Positions 1 through 5,035 of a stretch of DNA of 5,105 nt are shown piece after piece. Position 1 is the stretch's first letter. The number at the start of each line of letters is the position of its first letter. A program made the position numbers and the translations under genes. The stretch comes from Rickettsiaceae bacterium (GTDB taxonomy: Bacteria > Pseudomonadota > Alphaproteobacteria > Rickettsiales > Rickettsiaceae), in contig JAIOYM010000081.1 of NCBI GenBank assembly GCA_021741085.1, forward strand, positions 1 through 5,105, read 5' to 3'. The notes beneath the pieces were generated by a model. That model had not been told where the DNA came from and did not search any database. It was given only the letters and a program-made list of their open reading frames with translations.

Positions 1-119
1 GTTTTGCTCTAGCCTTGGTTTGATAATACGGTAGTTCGGCTGCTTGGGAGTGCCTACAAGCACTAGCGTGGTGATCCAGTTATTAACTTCTTTTAAATAT
101 GTATAGAAGAGTCGGTTGT
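1..119 (-). repeat. Repeat core plus extended right arm (copy 1)
   Basis: On the minus strand this reads core, ATCAC foot, CACGCTAGTGC and then a tip with GCACT, matching the copies at 3658-3745 and 4802-4890. After the tip it does not close with the GTGAT foot. It runs into a 48-nt extension (1-48) that matches 4598-4645 at 46 of 48 positions. The closing foot is probably just outside the window. Confidence 0.75.
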
Positions 120-232
120 CCTGGATTGCCACGCTCTTAACAGAGCAGGCTCATTGAGTATTCTATTATTATGGTTTCCCCTGAGTTAACTATTATTGTA
201 GTGGGAGCCCTTTGACGTGAGCAAAGAGCGCA
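120..232 (-). repeat. Long left hairpin arm (copy 1)
   Basis: This is the long form of the left arm, reading minus from GCTCTTTGC to GAGCGTGGCAATCCAGG. The inner segment with AATAGTTAACTCAGG and AATAGAATACTCAATGAGCC is nearly identical to the copies at 433-550, 3542-3657 and 4411-4524. The CTTTGCC/GGCAAAG hairpin is degraded in this copy (GCTCACGTCAAAGG). Confidence 0.8.
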
Positions 233-261
233 TGGGGCTTTACCGCATTGCTGCGAGAGGA

Positions 262-432
262 TATTGCCACACTCTTAACAGACCTCACATTCCAACATAC
301 CCTTAAAAATTCACTCCCTATCTACCCATAAATTTACTTTCTATCTCCACACAAATTCACCCCCTCCTATCTAACTTTCTCATGTTTACGCGCTCAACCT
401 CTAGTTGAATATATATTTGAAGAGTCATTTAT
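262..432 (-). repeat. G-rich module with 23-bp tandem units (left copy)
   Basis: C-rich on the plus strand and G-rich on the minus strand. Two clear 23-bp units lie at 301-323 and 324-346, and a longer, more diverged unit lies at 347-372. Each unit carries a variant of AGATAG(N)5GAATTTGTGGGG read on the minus strand. An AT-rich end (ATATATATTCAACT on minus, near 402-418) precedes the GCGCGTAAACATG segment, as in the copies at 3856-4022 and 4232-4381. Confidence 0.75.
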
Positions 433-576
433 CCTGGATTGCCACGCTCTTAGCAGAGCAGGCTCATTGAGTATTCTATTATTATGGTTTACCTTGAGTT
501 AACTATTATTGTAGTGGGAGCCCTTTGCCAGGGCAAAGAGCACAATGACGCTACCACATTCCCGCTAGGGGATTTT
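433..576 (-). repeat. Leader plus long left hairpin arm (copy 2)
   Basis: On the minus strand the leader AATCCCCTAGCGGGAATG is followed by TCATTGTGCTCTTTGCC and then the long arm, ending in GGCAATCCAGG. The tip has an intact CTTTGCC/GGCAAAG hairpin (near 523-538). The foot has one change relative to the consensus (ATTGTG instead of ATTGCG). Confidence 0.8.
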
Positions 577-667
577 GCTTTTGCGTTTTCTTTGATTACA
601 ACTGTTTTTGTGTCGCCGATATTATGAACTTTTACAGTTTGATGATTCTACCAGATTGATTTTTATA
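577..667. other. Short intergenic stretch with a possible IS-end relic
   Basis: No gene is seen. Positions 616-637 on the minus strand match 4974-4995 at 19 of 22 positions, and the neighbouring bases 642-653 also resemble 4960-4971. This may be a relic of a mobile-element end or of the repeat junction. It lies just downstream of the tRNA, and no convincing tRNA terminator is visible in it. Confidence 0.35.
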
Positions 668-744
<77 letters not shown>

Positions 745-955
745 TTAAAATAGGCCCCCACCTTAACGATAGTTGCTTGCAGAGGTATAAATTAAATACT
801 AAACCTCAGCCGAGCGTAATTTAGCCTTTAAGAACTAATAAAATTTGAGTTATTTATCTTCACAAAATTCACCAAATTAAAGCAAACTACTATCAAATGA
901 CTAACAATTTATAGCGAAGCTTTAAAAAAACTACGAACTATATAAAGAAACAAGA
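745..955. other. AT-rich spacer between rplY and tRNA-Ile
   Basis: No ORF, repeat copy or clear promoter was found. On the minus strand, just after the rplY stop, there is a run of seven T (922-930 region), but no stable GC hairpin precedes it, so I do not call a terminator. A G-rich patch (GGGGGCC on minus) lies about 10 bases before the tRNA 5' end. Confidence 0.4.
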
Positions 956-1558
956 CTAACTCGCAGCTTCAGCTTCTTTATCAGCTTTACTAACCTTACC
1001 TAGCATTGTCGCGATTATTTGCTCTGGTTTTTCCAAAAGCTTACAGCCCTCTGGAAGATTAATTTCGCTAGCTTTAATCTTTTGACCTATAGCCATGTTA
1101 TTAACATCAACAACTACATATTTAGGGATATTGTTAGAGTCACAAGAAACCTTAACTTTTCGCTTAACCATATTTAAAAACCCACCACGTTTTACTCCCA
1201 AAGCTTTTTCTCTACCTTCATATAAAACTGGCATTGCAAGTTCATGCTTATTATCTTTTACGTAAGTAAAATCAATATTGCTAACCATATCTGTTAAAGG
1301 ATGTAGTGAAACTTCTTTAGCAATTGCTTTGTGCTTAGTTCCTTCAACATCTATATAAAAAACTGTTGAGGTGAAATATCTTTTACGATATAAGTGATTA
1401 ACTTCTTTTGCAGGTAGAGTTACGAAAAGCTGAGTTTTATCTTTTCCATAAATTGAAGCTATAACCCTATCTTGACGTCTAGACTCTCTAGCAGTACCAG
1501 TACCTAATTTCTCTCTTTTTTCGGCGTATAACACGTTCATTTCTGATGCATCAGACAT
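956..1558 (-). CDS. rplY: 50S ribosomal protein L25, CTC/TL5 long form
   Basis: This is the 5S rRNA-binding protein of the large ribosomal subunit, 200 residues. Residues about 8-97 form the L25 domain, with the typical REKLGTGTARESRR start, an IYG at 36-38 and LHPLTD at 85-90. Residues about 105-190 form the C-terminal TL5/CTC beta domain, with P110, YEGREKALGVKRGG (113-126), CDSNNIP (139-145) and LPEGC (168-172). The short E. coli L25 (about 94 residues) lacks this second domain. The alanine- and lysine-rich tail is normal for the family. The start ATG at 1558 is preceded on the minus strand by AAGG at 1569-1572, ten bases away; M7 is a less likely alternative. In Rickettsia I recall pth following rplY. 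Here the next gene on this strand is tRNA-Ile. Family assignment is firm. Confidence 0.96.
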   Translation of the reverse strand: MSDASEMNVLYAEKREKLGTGTARESRRQDRVIASIYGKDKTQLFVTLPAKEVNHLYRKRYFTSTVFYIDVEGTKHKAIAKEVSLHPLTDMVSNIDFTYVKDNKHELAMPVLYEGREKALGVKRGGFLNMVKRKVKVSCDSNNIPKYVVVDVNNMAIGQKIKASEINLPEGCKLLEKPEQIIATMLGKVSKADKEAEAAS

Positions 1559-1793
1559 ATATCTTTTACCTTATTTTTATATATTTTATAATGTAGTTTA
1601 AAGCTTTAAAAAACCAATATTAGCTTATACTATCACTTTTCTAGTGATTCTACCTCTTTTTTTGCTTGATAACAAGATATTTTTTATTTAGGGAGAAGAT
1701 TTTATTAGTAAAACTTTTTAGTAAAAATAAATCACGTAAAAATTAATAGTAAAATTCATGTAATTTAATTATGGATAAAAATCCTTGGGAATT

Positions 1794-1823
1794 GTACAAT
1801 AGTTATTAACTATTAGTTTGTAC
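1794..1823. promoter_or_regulatory. Imperfect palindrome, possible operator
   Basis: The core AATAGTTA-T-TAACTATT (1798-1814) has perfect 8-bp arms around a single base. It is flanked by GTAC on both sides (1794-1797 and 1820-1823), with AGTTT unpaired on the right. It overlaps the -35 of the best promoter candidate for the GNAT-znuA pair, where a repressor site would be expected. The AT-rich dyad is reminiscent of Zur/Fur-type boxes, but that link is inference. Confidence 0.3.
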
Positions 1824-1847
1824 GCGCTACATATTGCAGACTATTTA
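1818..1847 (+). promoter_or_regulatory. Weak promoter candidate for GNAT-znuA
   Basis: TTGTAC (1818-1823) and TATTTA (1842-1847) are separated by 18 bases. Each is an imperfect match to the sigma-70 boxes. The predicted transcript start near 1854 would leave a leader of about 38 bases to the ATG at 1892. In sequence this AT-rich, chance matches are common. Confidence 0.25.
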
Positions 1848-1891
1848 AAGTAATAACTGATATATGCTTGGTATTTTTTGGTTTTAAAAAT

Positions 1892-2446
1892 ATGATTACA
1901 AACTTTTTTAATTATTTTCCAGTCCTAGAAATAGAAGATAATATAATATTAAGACAAATCACAACATCTGATGCCAAAGATTATTTCGAATATATGAATA
2001 ATGAGAATGTTGCTAAATTTGTATCTGGCACAAACTTACCTCAATCCATTGAACATGCTATTGATGAACTTAGATATTGGGGGAGTTTATTTTCTTCTAG
2101 ACGCAGTATATATTGGGGAGTAGTTTTAAAAGACATCAATAAACTTATAGGTACAGCTGGATTTAATAGTTTGTGGCAAACACATTCCCGAGCCGAATTA
2201 AGTTATGATCTGAATTTTGATTATTGGGGTCTTGGAATTATGCATAAAAGTTTGAGTAAAATTTTAGATTTTGCCGAAACCGAAATGGGGGTTGTAAGAG
2301 TACAAGCTTCTACAATAATTTCAAACACTAGATCTTTTAAACTCTTGGATAAGTTAGGTTTCCAGCAAGAAGGAATAATGCGTAAGTATGAGTATTTACA
2401 CAACCAACATCAAGACGCCTTGTTGTTGTCAAAAATTTTAATTTAA
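1892..2446 (+). CDS. GNAT-family N-acetyltransferase, RimJ/RimL type
   Basis: The protein probably transfers an acetyl group from acetyl-CoA to an amino group. The RimJ/RimL/Acetyltransf_3 subfamily includes N-terminal acetylases of ribosomal proteins, but the substrate here is unknown. Visible family features, in residues from the ATG: the strand NIILR (17-21), the DA pair (27-28), LIGTAGF (85-91), AELSYDL (101-107), the acetyl-CoA pyrophosphate loop YWGLGI (111-116) with the helix after it, and NTRSFKLLDKLGF (145-157), the classic Asn-x-x-Ser...LGF motif. At 184 residues it has full domain length. I chose the ATG at 1892 because the family usually starts 10-15 residues before the LxLR strand. 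An in-frame TTG at 1868 would add eight residues. Neither start has a good Shine-Dalgarno. The gene is 20 bp upstream of the znuA-like gene, so the two are probably cotranscribed. Confidence 0.9.
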   Translation: MITNFFNYFPVLEIEDNIILRQITTSDAKDYFEYMNNENVAKFVSGTNLPQSIEHAIDELRYWGSLFSSRRSIYWGVVLKDINKLIGTAGFNSLWQTHSRAELSYDLNFDYWGLGIMHKSLSKILDFAETEMGVVRVQASTIISNTRSFKLLDKLGFQQEGIMRKYEYLHNQHQDALLLSKILI

Positions 2447-2466
2447 TTAGGACTTAGGTATTTATT

Positions 2467-3321
2467 ATGAAATTGGTAAGATTTTTTACAACCTTGTTGT
2501 TTTTGAGCTTTAGCTTAAATGTTATCGCAAAACAAGAGCATAAACTTAACATCGTTACTAGCTCTTCACCAATAGCTTCCATTTTCTACATGGTTTTAGG
2601 AGATGTTGGTAAATTGGAATATTTAGCAAAAAATCATGGTTGTGCACATGATTATAATATGCAGCCAAGTCAACTTAAATTGATTAAAAACGCTGATATT
2701 ATAGCTTACATAGATGATAATTTTGATGGATTTATAATTCAAAGTATTCAACAAAACTCTGCATATATAATGAAATTTAGTACACTGCCTCTACATCTGC
2801 TAAAAAATGAAAATGGTTCTGTGAATTGGCATTTATGGTTAAAAACAGCTAATGTACGATTGATGCTGCAAGAAATATTAAATGTGTTGGTGAAAGTAGC
2901 TCCTGAGCATTCGGAAGAATTTGTGGATAATTATCATAAAGCTTTGAAAAATCTTGATTTATTGGATATGCGTGTTAAAAATTTGGGCGAAACAAAGAAT
3001 ATTTTGCTATTAGCCGATAGCTTGGAATATTTATTTGATAATTTCAAAATATCTCCGCAAAAAATATTTTTAGGGCATAAACAACCCACGCTTAAATATG
3101 TGAATGATATTAGGGGGATTTTTACCAAAACGGAAAAAACATGCCTCGTGATAGATAATCATCAGTCTGACGAATATTATACCAATATATTAAATAATCC
3201 AAAGGTTAATATTATATCTTTAAATGCTGAAAATTGGACTATTCCTAAAGATGTTGATAAAAAACAAATCTATTATGGTCAATTTCAACTTATGTTGAAT
3301 TCTATTAGACCTTGCTTCTAA
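2467..3321 (+). CDS. znuA: ZnuA-like metal ABC transporter substrate-binding protein, ligand-depleted
   Basis: This belongs to the cluster A-I (ZnuA/PsaA-type) periplasmic binding proteins, which deliver Zn or Mn to an ABC importer. Residues 1-21 form a Sec signal peptide (KLVR, hydrophobic core, VIA cleavage site). The mature fold is recognisable: NIVTSSSPIASIF (28-40), the first ligand loop with H61 in AHDYNMQPSQLKLIKNADII, and the second with H122 in NWHLWLKTANV. The third His expected in an HDAYxYF-like motif is A183 (ADSLEYLF). The Asp of the final LDP motif is N253 (SLNAE). The usual His-rich loop is absent. At 284 residues it is slightly short. A Shine-Dalgarno-like TTAGG sits eight bases before the ATG. 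No ZnuB or ZnuC gene is nearby. It may bind metal with other residues (C59, H204), have changed substrate, or be decaying. The family is clear, the zinc function is not. Confidence 0.8.
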   Translation: MKLVRFFTTLLFLSFSLNVIAKQEHKLNIVTSSSPIASIFYMVLGDVGKLEYLAKNHGCAHDYNMQPSQLKLIKNADIIAYIDDNFDGFIIQSIQQNSAYIMKFSTLPLHLLKNENGSVNWHLWLKTANVRLMLQEILNVLVKVAPEHSEEFVDNYHKALKNLDLLDMRVKNLGETKNILLLADSLEYLFDNFKISPQKIFLGHKQPTLKYVNDIRGIFTKTEKTCLVIDNHQSDEYYTNILNNPKVNIISLNAENWTIPKDVDKKQIYYGQFQLMLNSIRPCF

Positions 3322-3344
3322 AAAGTTCTAGCTAGAAGTTTTAG
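3318..3344 (+). terminator. Possible AT-rich hairpin terminator after znuA
   Basis: The stem pairs CTAAAA (3318-3323) and TTC (3326-3328) with GAA (3335-3337) and TTTTAG (3339-3344) around a TAGCTA loop, with small bulges. It overlaps the znuA stop codon. The tract after it is only loosely T-rich. The octamer TAGCTAGA recurs at about 3342 and 3368, so other pairings are possible. Confidence 0.3.
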
Positions 3345-3434
3345 CTAGATTTATTCTTTATACAAATTAGCTAGAAAAACTTACTTTATTTAGAAAATAG
3401 CATATCAAATTTATATCACATAAGAAGAATTTCA
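3345..3434. other. Spacer between znuA and the right repeat array
   Basis: Plain AT-rich sequence. The only structure seen is the second TAGCTAGAAAAACTT (about 3368-3382), which can pair with AAGTTCTAGCTA (3323-3334). Confidence 0.4.
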
Positions 3435-3518
3435 GACTCTACTAACTAAGATAGGAGGGGAAAAATCTGTGGGGATATGTTGGAGAATGTGGAGGGCCTT
3501 TGAGAATGCTGTAAAACC
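3435..3518 (+). repeat. Truncated G-rich module
   Basis: GACTCTACTAAC, then GATAGGAGGGG, TGTGGGGATATGTTGG and TTTGAGAATGCTGTAAAACC align with the start, middle and end of the G-rich modules elsewhere in the window, with large internal deletions. Like the copy at 4232-4381 it is followed directly by a CTAGCGGTAA leader and a long left arm. Confidence 0.6.
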
Positions 3519-3657
3519 ATCTAGCGGTAAAGCTAAAGGATGATTGCGCTCTTTGCTTTTGGCAAAGGGCTCCCACTACAATAATAGTTAACTCAGGGTA
3601 AACCATAATAATAGAATACTCAATGAGCCTGCTCTGCTAAGAGCGTGGCAATCCAGG
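3519..3657 (+). repeat. Leader plus long left hairpin arm (copy 3)
   Basis: CTAGCGGTAA (3521-3530), then foot ATTGC, GCTCTT, the tip hairpin CTTTGC/GGCAAAG, the conserved segment with GGCTC...GAGCC, AAGAGC, GTG, GCAAT and CCAGG. Outer and inner stems all close: ATTGC with GCAAT, and GCTCTT with AAGAGC. Confidence 0.8.
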
Positions 3658-3745
3658 ATAAATGACTCCTTCCATACATATACAAAGAAAGGTTAGATAA
3701 CTGGATCACCACGCTAGTGCTTGTAGGCACTAGCTCGTGATGACG
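3658..3745 (+). repeat. Core plus right hairpin arm (copy 2)
   Basis: AT-rich core with GACTCCTTCCATACATAT, then the right arm. The foot ATCAC (3705-3709) pairs with GTGAT (3737-3741). The internal loop is CAC over TC. The stem GCTAGTGC (3713-3720) pairs perfectly with GCACTAGC (3727-3734) around TTGTAG. In this copy the core is altered (TACAAAG in place of TTTAAAAG). Confidence 0.8.
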
Positions 3746-3820
3746 CAAATCTATGACTGTTAGGCATTCCAGCCATTCTAATATAAAGAGCAGTAACATC
3801 CTCTAGCGGTAATAAAAATA

Positions 3821-3855
3821 CGTCATTGCGAGCTTGTAAAGCGTGGCAATCCAGG
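3821..3855 (+). repeat. Short left hairpin arm (copy 1)
   Basis: CGTC, foot ATTGC, GA, GCTT, loop GTA, AAGC, GTG, foot GCAAT, CCAGG. The same arm recurs at 4197-4231 and 4767-4801 with GCA as the loop. Confidence 0.8.
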
Positions 3856-4022
3856 ATAACCGACTCTTCTAAATATATATATATTCAACTAAAGGTTGGG
3901 CGCGCAAACATGGAGAAAGGTTTGTTGGAGGGAGAATGTGGGGAGATAGAGGATAAATTTGTGGGGAGATAGGGGTTGAATTTGTGGGGATGTTTTGGGA
4001 TGAGGGGTCTGTTGAGAGTGTA
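3856..4022 (+). repeat. G-rich module with 23-bp tandem units (right copy 1)
   Basis: Begins with an AT run (3871-3886), then AAAGGTTGGGCGCGCAAACA and GGAGAAAGG. Two 23-bp units lie at 3944-3966 and 3967-3989 and are identical at 20 of 23 positions, each ending in AATTTGTGGGG. Runs of three or more G are at 3930, 3940, 3963, 3972, 3986, 3997 and 4004. It ends in GTCTGTTGAGAGTG, then re-enters the repeat at GCAATCCAGG. Confidence 0.75.
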
Positions 4023-4120
4023 GCAATCCAGGATAAATGACTCCTTCCATACATATTTAAAAGAAAGGTTTAATAACTGGATCACCACGCTAGTTCGCAA
4101 AGCTCACGCTCGTGATGACA
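4023..4120 (+). repeat. Core plus right hairpin arm (copy 3)
   Basis: The core is intact (GACTCCTTCCATACATATTT, AGAAAGGTTTAATAACTGG). The right arm has foot ATCAC and GTGAT but a different tip, AGTTCGCAAAGCTCACGC, which pairs poorly. Confidence 0.8.
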
Positions 4121-4196
4121 CGAATCTATGACTTTCTAGGCATTACGGCAATTCTAATATAAAGAGCAGTAACATCCTCTAGCGGTAATAAAAATA

Positions 4197-4231
4197 CGTC
4201 ATTGCGAGCTTGCAAAGCGTGGCAATCCAGG
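4197..4231 (+). repeat. Short left hairpin arm (copy 2)
   Basis: Identical to the copy at 4767-4801: foot ATTGC/GCAAT, inner stem GCTT/AAGC, loop GCA. It is preceded by the CTAGCGGTAA leader at 4179-4188 and followed by a G-rich module in place of the core. Confidence 0.8.
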
Positions 4232-4381
4232 ATAAATGACTCCTTCCATGCATATTCAACTAAAGGTTGGGCGCGCAAACATGGAGAAAGGTTTGTTGGA
4301 GGGAGAATGTGGGGAGATAGGGGTTGAATTTGTGGGGATGCGTTCGAATTTGTTGGAAAGTGGAGTCTGTTAAGAATGTAG
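4232..4381 (+). repeat. G-rich module (right copy 2)
   Basis: Starts like the core (GACTCCTTCCATGCATAT), then switches to TCAACTAAAGG and GGGCGCGCAAACATGG, so the junction lies within the core at about 4250. One intact 23-bp unit (4315-4337) is followed by a decayed unit (4338-4360). It ends in GTCTGTTAAGAATGTAG. Confidence 0.75.
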
Positions 4382-4524
4382 TAAAATCCCCTAGCGGTAA
4401 TGCGATAGAGTCATTGCGCTCTTTGCCCTGGCAAAGGGCTCCCACTACAATAATAGTTAACTCAGGGTAAACCATAATAATAGAATACTCAATGAGCCTG
4501 CTCTGTAAAGCGTGGCAATCCAGG
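4382..4524 (+). repeat. Leader plus long left hairpin arm (copy 4)
   Basis: CTAGCGGTAA at 4391-4400 and arm at 4411-4524. The tip CTTTGCC/GGCAAAG is complete. The closing side reads GCTCTGTAAAGCGTGG, where other copies have GCTCTGCTAAGAGCG, so the inner stem is weakened while the foot GCAAT is kept. Confidence 0.8.
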
Positions 4525-4691
4525 AAAAACGACTCCTTCCATACATATTTAAAAGAAAGGTTTAATAACTGGATCACCACGCTAGTTCGCAAGCTCACCC
4601 AAGCAGCCGAACTAACATATTATCAAACCAAGGCTAGAGCAAAACATTATTTTCGCACACTGCCCTTTGCCAAGGCAAAGAGCGTGATGAC
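4525..4691 (+). repeat. Core plus extended right hairpin arm (copy 4)
   Basis: The foot ATCAC (4574-4578) and GTGAT (4684-4688) are kept, but the tip is expanded to about 100 nt. It contains AGTTCG...CGAACT, the 48-nt segment 4598-4645 that also occurs inverted at 1-48, and a CTTTGCC-AA-GGCAAAG hairpin (4665-4680) of the kind found in the long left arms. Confidence 0.8.
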
Positions 4692-4766
4692 ACGAATCTA
4701 TGACTTATAGACATTCCAGCGATTCTATTATAAAAGAAGCAACATCCTCTAGCGGTAACGTAGAAG

Positions 4767-4801
4767 CGTCATTGCGAGCTTGCAAAGCGTGGCAATCCAG
4801 G
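4767..4801 (+). repeat. Short left hairpin arm (copy 3)
   Basis: Same arm as at 4197-4231, with leader CTAGCGGTAA at 4749-4758. Confidence 0.8.
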
Positions 4802-4890
4802 ATAAATGACTCCTTCCATACATATTTAAAAGAAAGGTTTAATAACTGGATCACCACGCTAGTGCTTGTAGGCACTAGCTCGTGATGACG
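4802..4890 (+). repeat. Core plus right hairpin arm (copy 5)
   Basis: With 4767-4801 this is the cleanest complete unit: short left arm, intact core, right arm with the perfect GCTAGTGC/GCACTAGC stem and the ATCAC/GTGAT foot. The outer CGTCAT (4767) also pairs with ATGACG (4885-4890). Confidence 0.85.
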
Positions 4891-5035
4891 CAAATCTATG
4901 ACTTTCCAGGCATTCAAGCAATTCTATTATAAAAGAAGCAACATCCACTAGCGGTAATGTGGTAGAGTCATTGCTGTAAAAGTTCAGAAATTCGGTTCCG
5001 AAAATGTTATAAATTTAACAAAGGAGGGAATGAAT

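Larger units (their letters stand above)
1..576 (-). repeat. Left composite repeat block
   Basis: No gene is visible here. Read on the minus strand from 576 to 1, the block runs: leader with the CTAGCGG motif (562-568), long left arm (433-550), G-rich module (262-432), a degenerate leader near 232-262, a second long left arm (120-232), then the AT-rich core, right arm and a 48-nt extension that reaches the window edge. All these modules recur in the plus-strand array at 3435-4974, so the two blocks are inverted copies of one repeat family. The true left boundary is outside the window. Confidence 0.85.
1559..1891. other. Divergent intergenic region between rplY and the GNAT gene
   Basis: This very AT-rich gap of 333 bp must carry promoters for both directions. 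It holds a small stem-loop at 1632-1648 (ATCACT/AGTGAT, 5-base loop), the motif AGTAAAA several times between 1707 and 1756, and the larger palindrome at 1794-1823. On the minus strand a TATAAA at about 1585-1592 could be the rplY -10 box, but no well-spaced -35 is obvious. No gene is seen; the 12-codon ORF at 1771-1809 has no ribosome binding site. Confidence 0.5.
3435..4974 (+). repeat. Right composite repeat array
   Basis: About 1.5 kb with no convincing gene. It is an irregular tandem array of modules. The leader motif CTAGCGGTAA recurs at 3521, 3803, 4179, 4391, 4749 and 4948. It is followed by a left hairpin arm (short or long). After the arm comes either a core plus right arm, or a G-rich module. 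Between units lies a linker beginning around CTATGACTTTC and containing GGCATTCCAGCAATTCTA variants. The last unit breaks off inside TCATTGC at 4974, where unrelated sequence starts. The short ORFs that cross the array are products of the repeats. Confidence 0.85.

Noticed and set aside
1632..1678. Stem-loop followed by a T run, as a plus-strand terminator
   Set aside because: No plus-strand gene ends upstream of it, the stem is only six pairs and the T run is 20 bases away.
1771..1809. 12-codon ORF (MDKNPWELYNSY) upstream of the GNAT gene
   Set aside because: No Shine-Dalgarno, and the frame ends inside the palindrome. It could be a leader peptide or the relic of a lost gene start, but nothing supports either.
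2221..2403. Minus-strand ORF inside the GNAT gene
   Set aside because: Shadow of a clearly conserved coding frame on the plus strand.
2934..3128. Minus-strand ORF inside the znuA-like gene
   Set aside because: Shadow of the plus-strand gene, which has a signal peptide and family motifs.
3869..4598. Minus-strand ORFs at 3869-4054, 3885-4100, 4260-4598 and 4705-4917
   Set aside because: They cross the G-rich modules and hairpin arms in antisense, repeat each other's peptides, and show no family motif.
4492..4885. Two overlapping plus-strand ORFs (4492-4710 and 4700-4885) that share the peptide SFHTYLKERFNNWITTLV
   Set aside because: They are reading frames through the repeat core and arms. 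The copy at 3658-3745 has an in-frame stop at the same place (TACAAAGAAAGGTTAG), and the arms vary as hairpins, not as codons. No ribosome binding sites.
3435..4974. CRISPR array
   Set aside because: Repeated units are long, modular and palindromic, with irregular spacing. There are no short identical repeats separated by unique spacers of constant length, and no cas genes.
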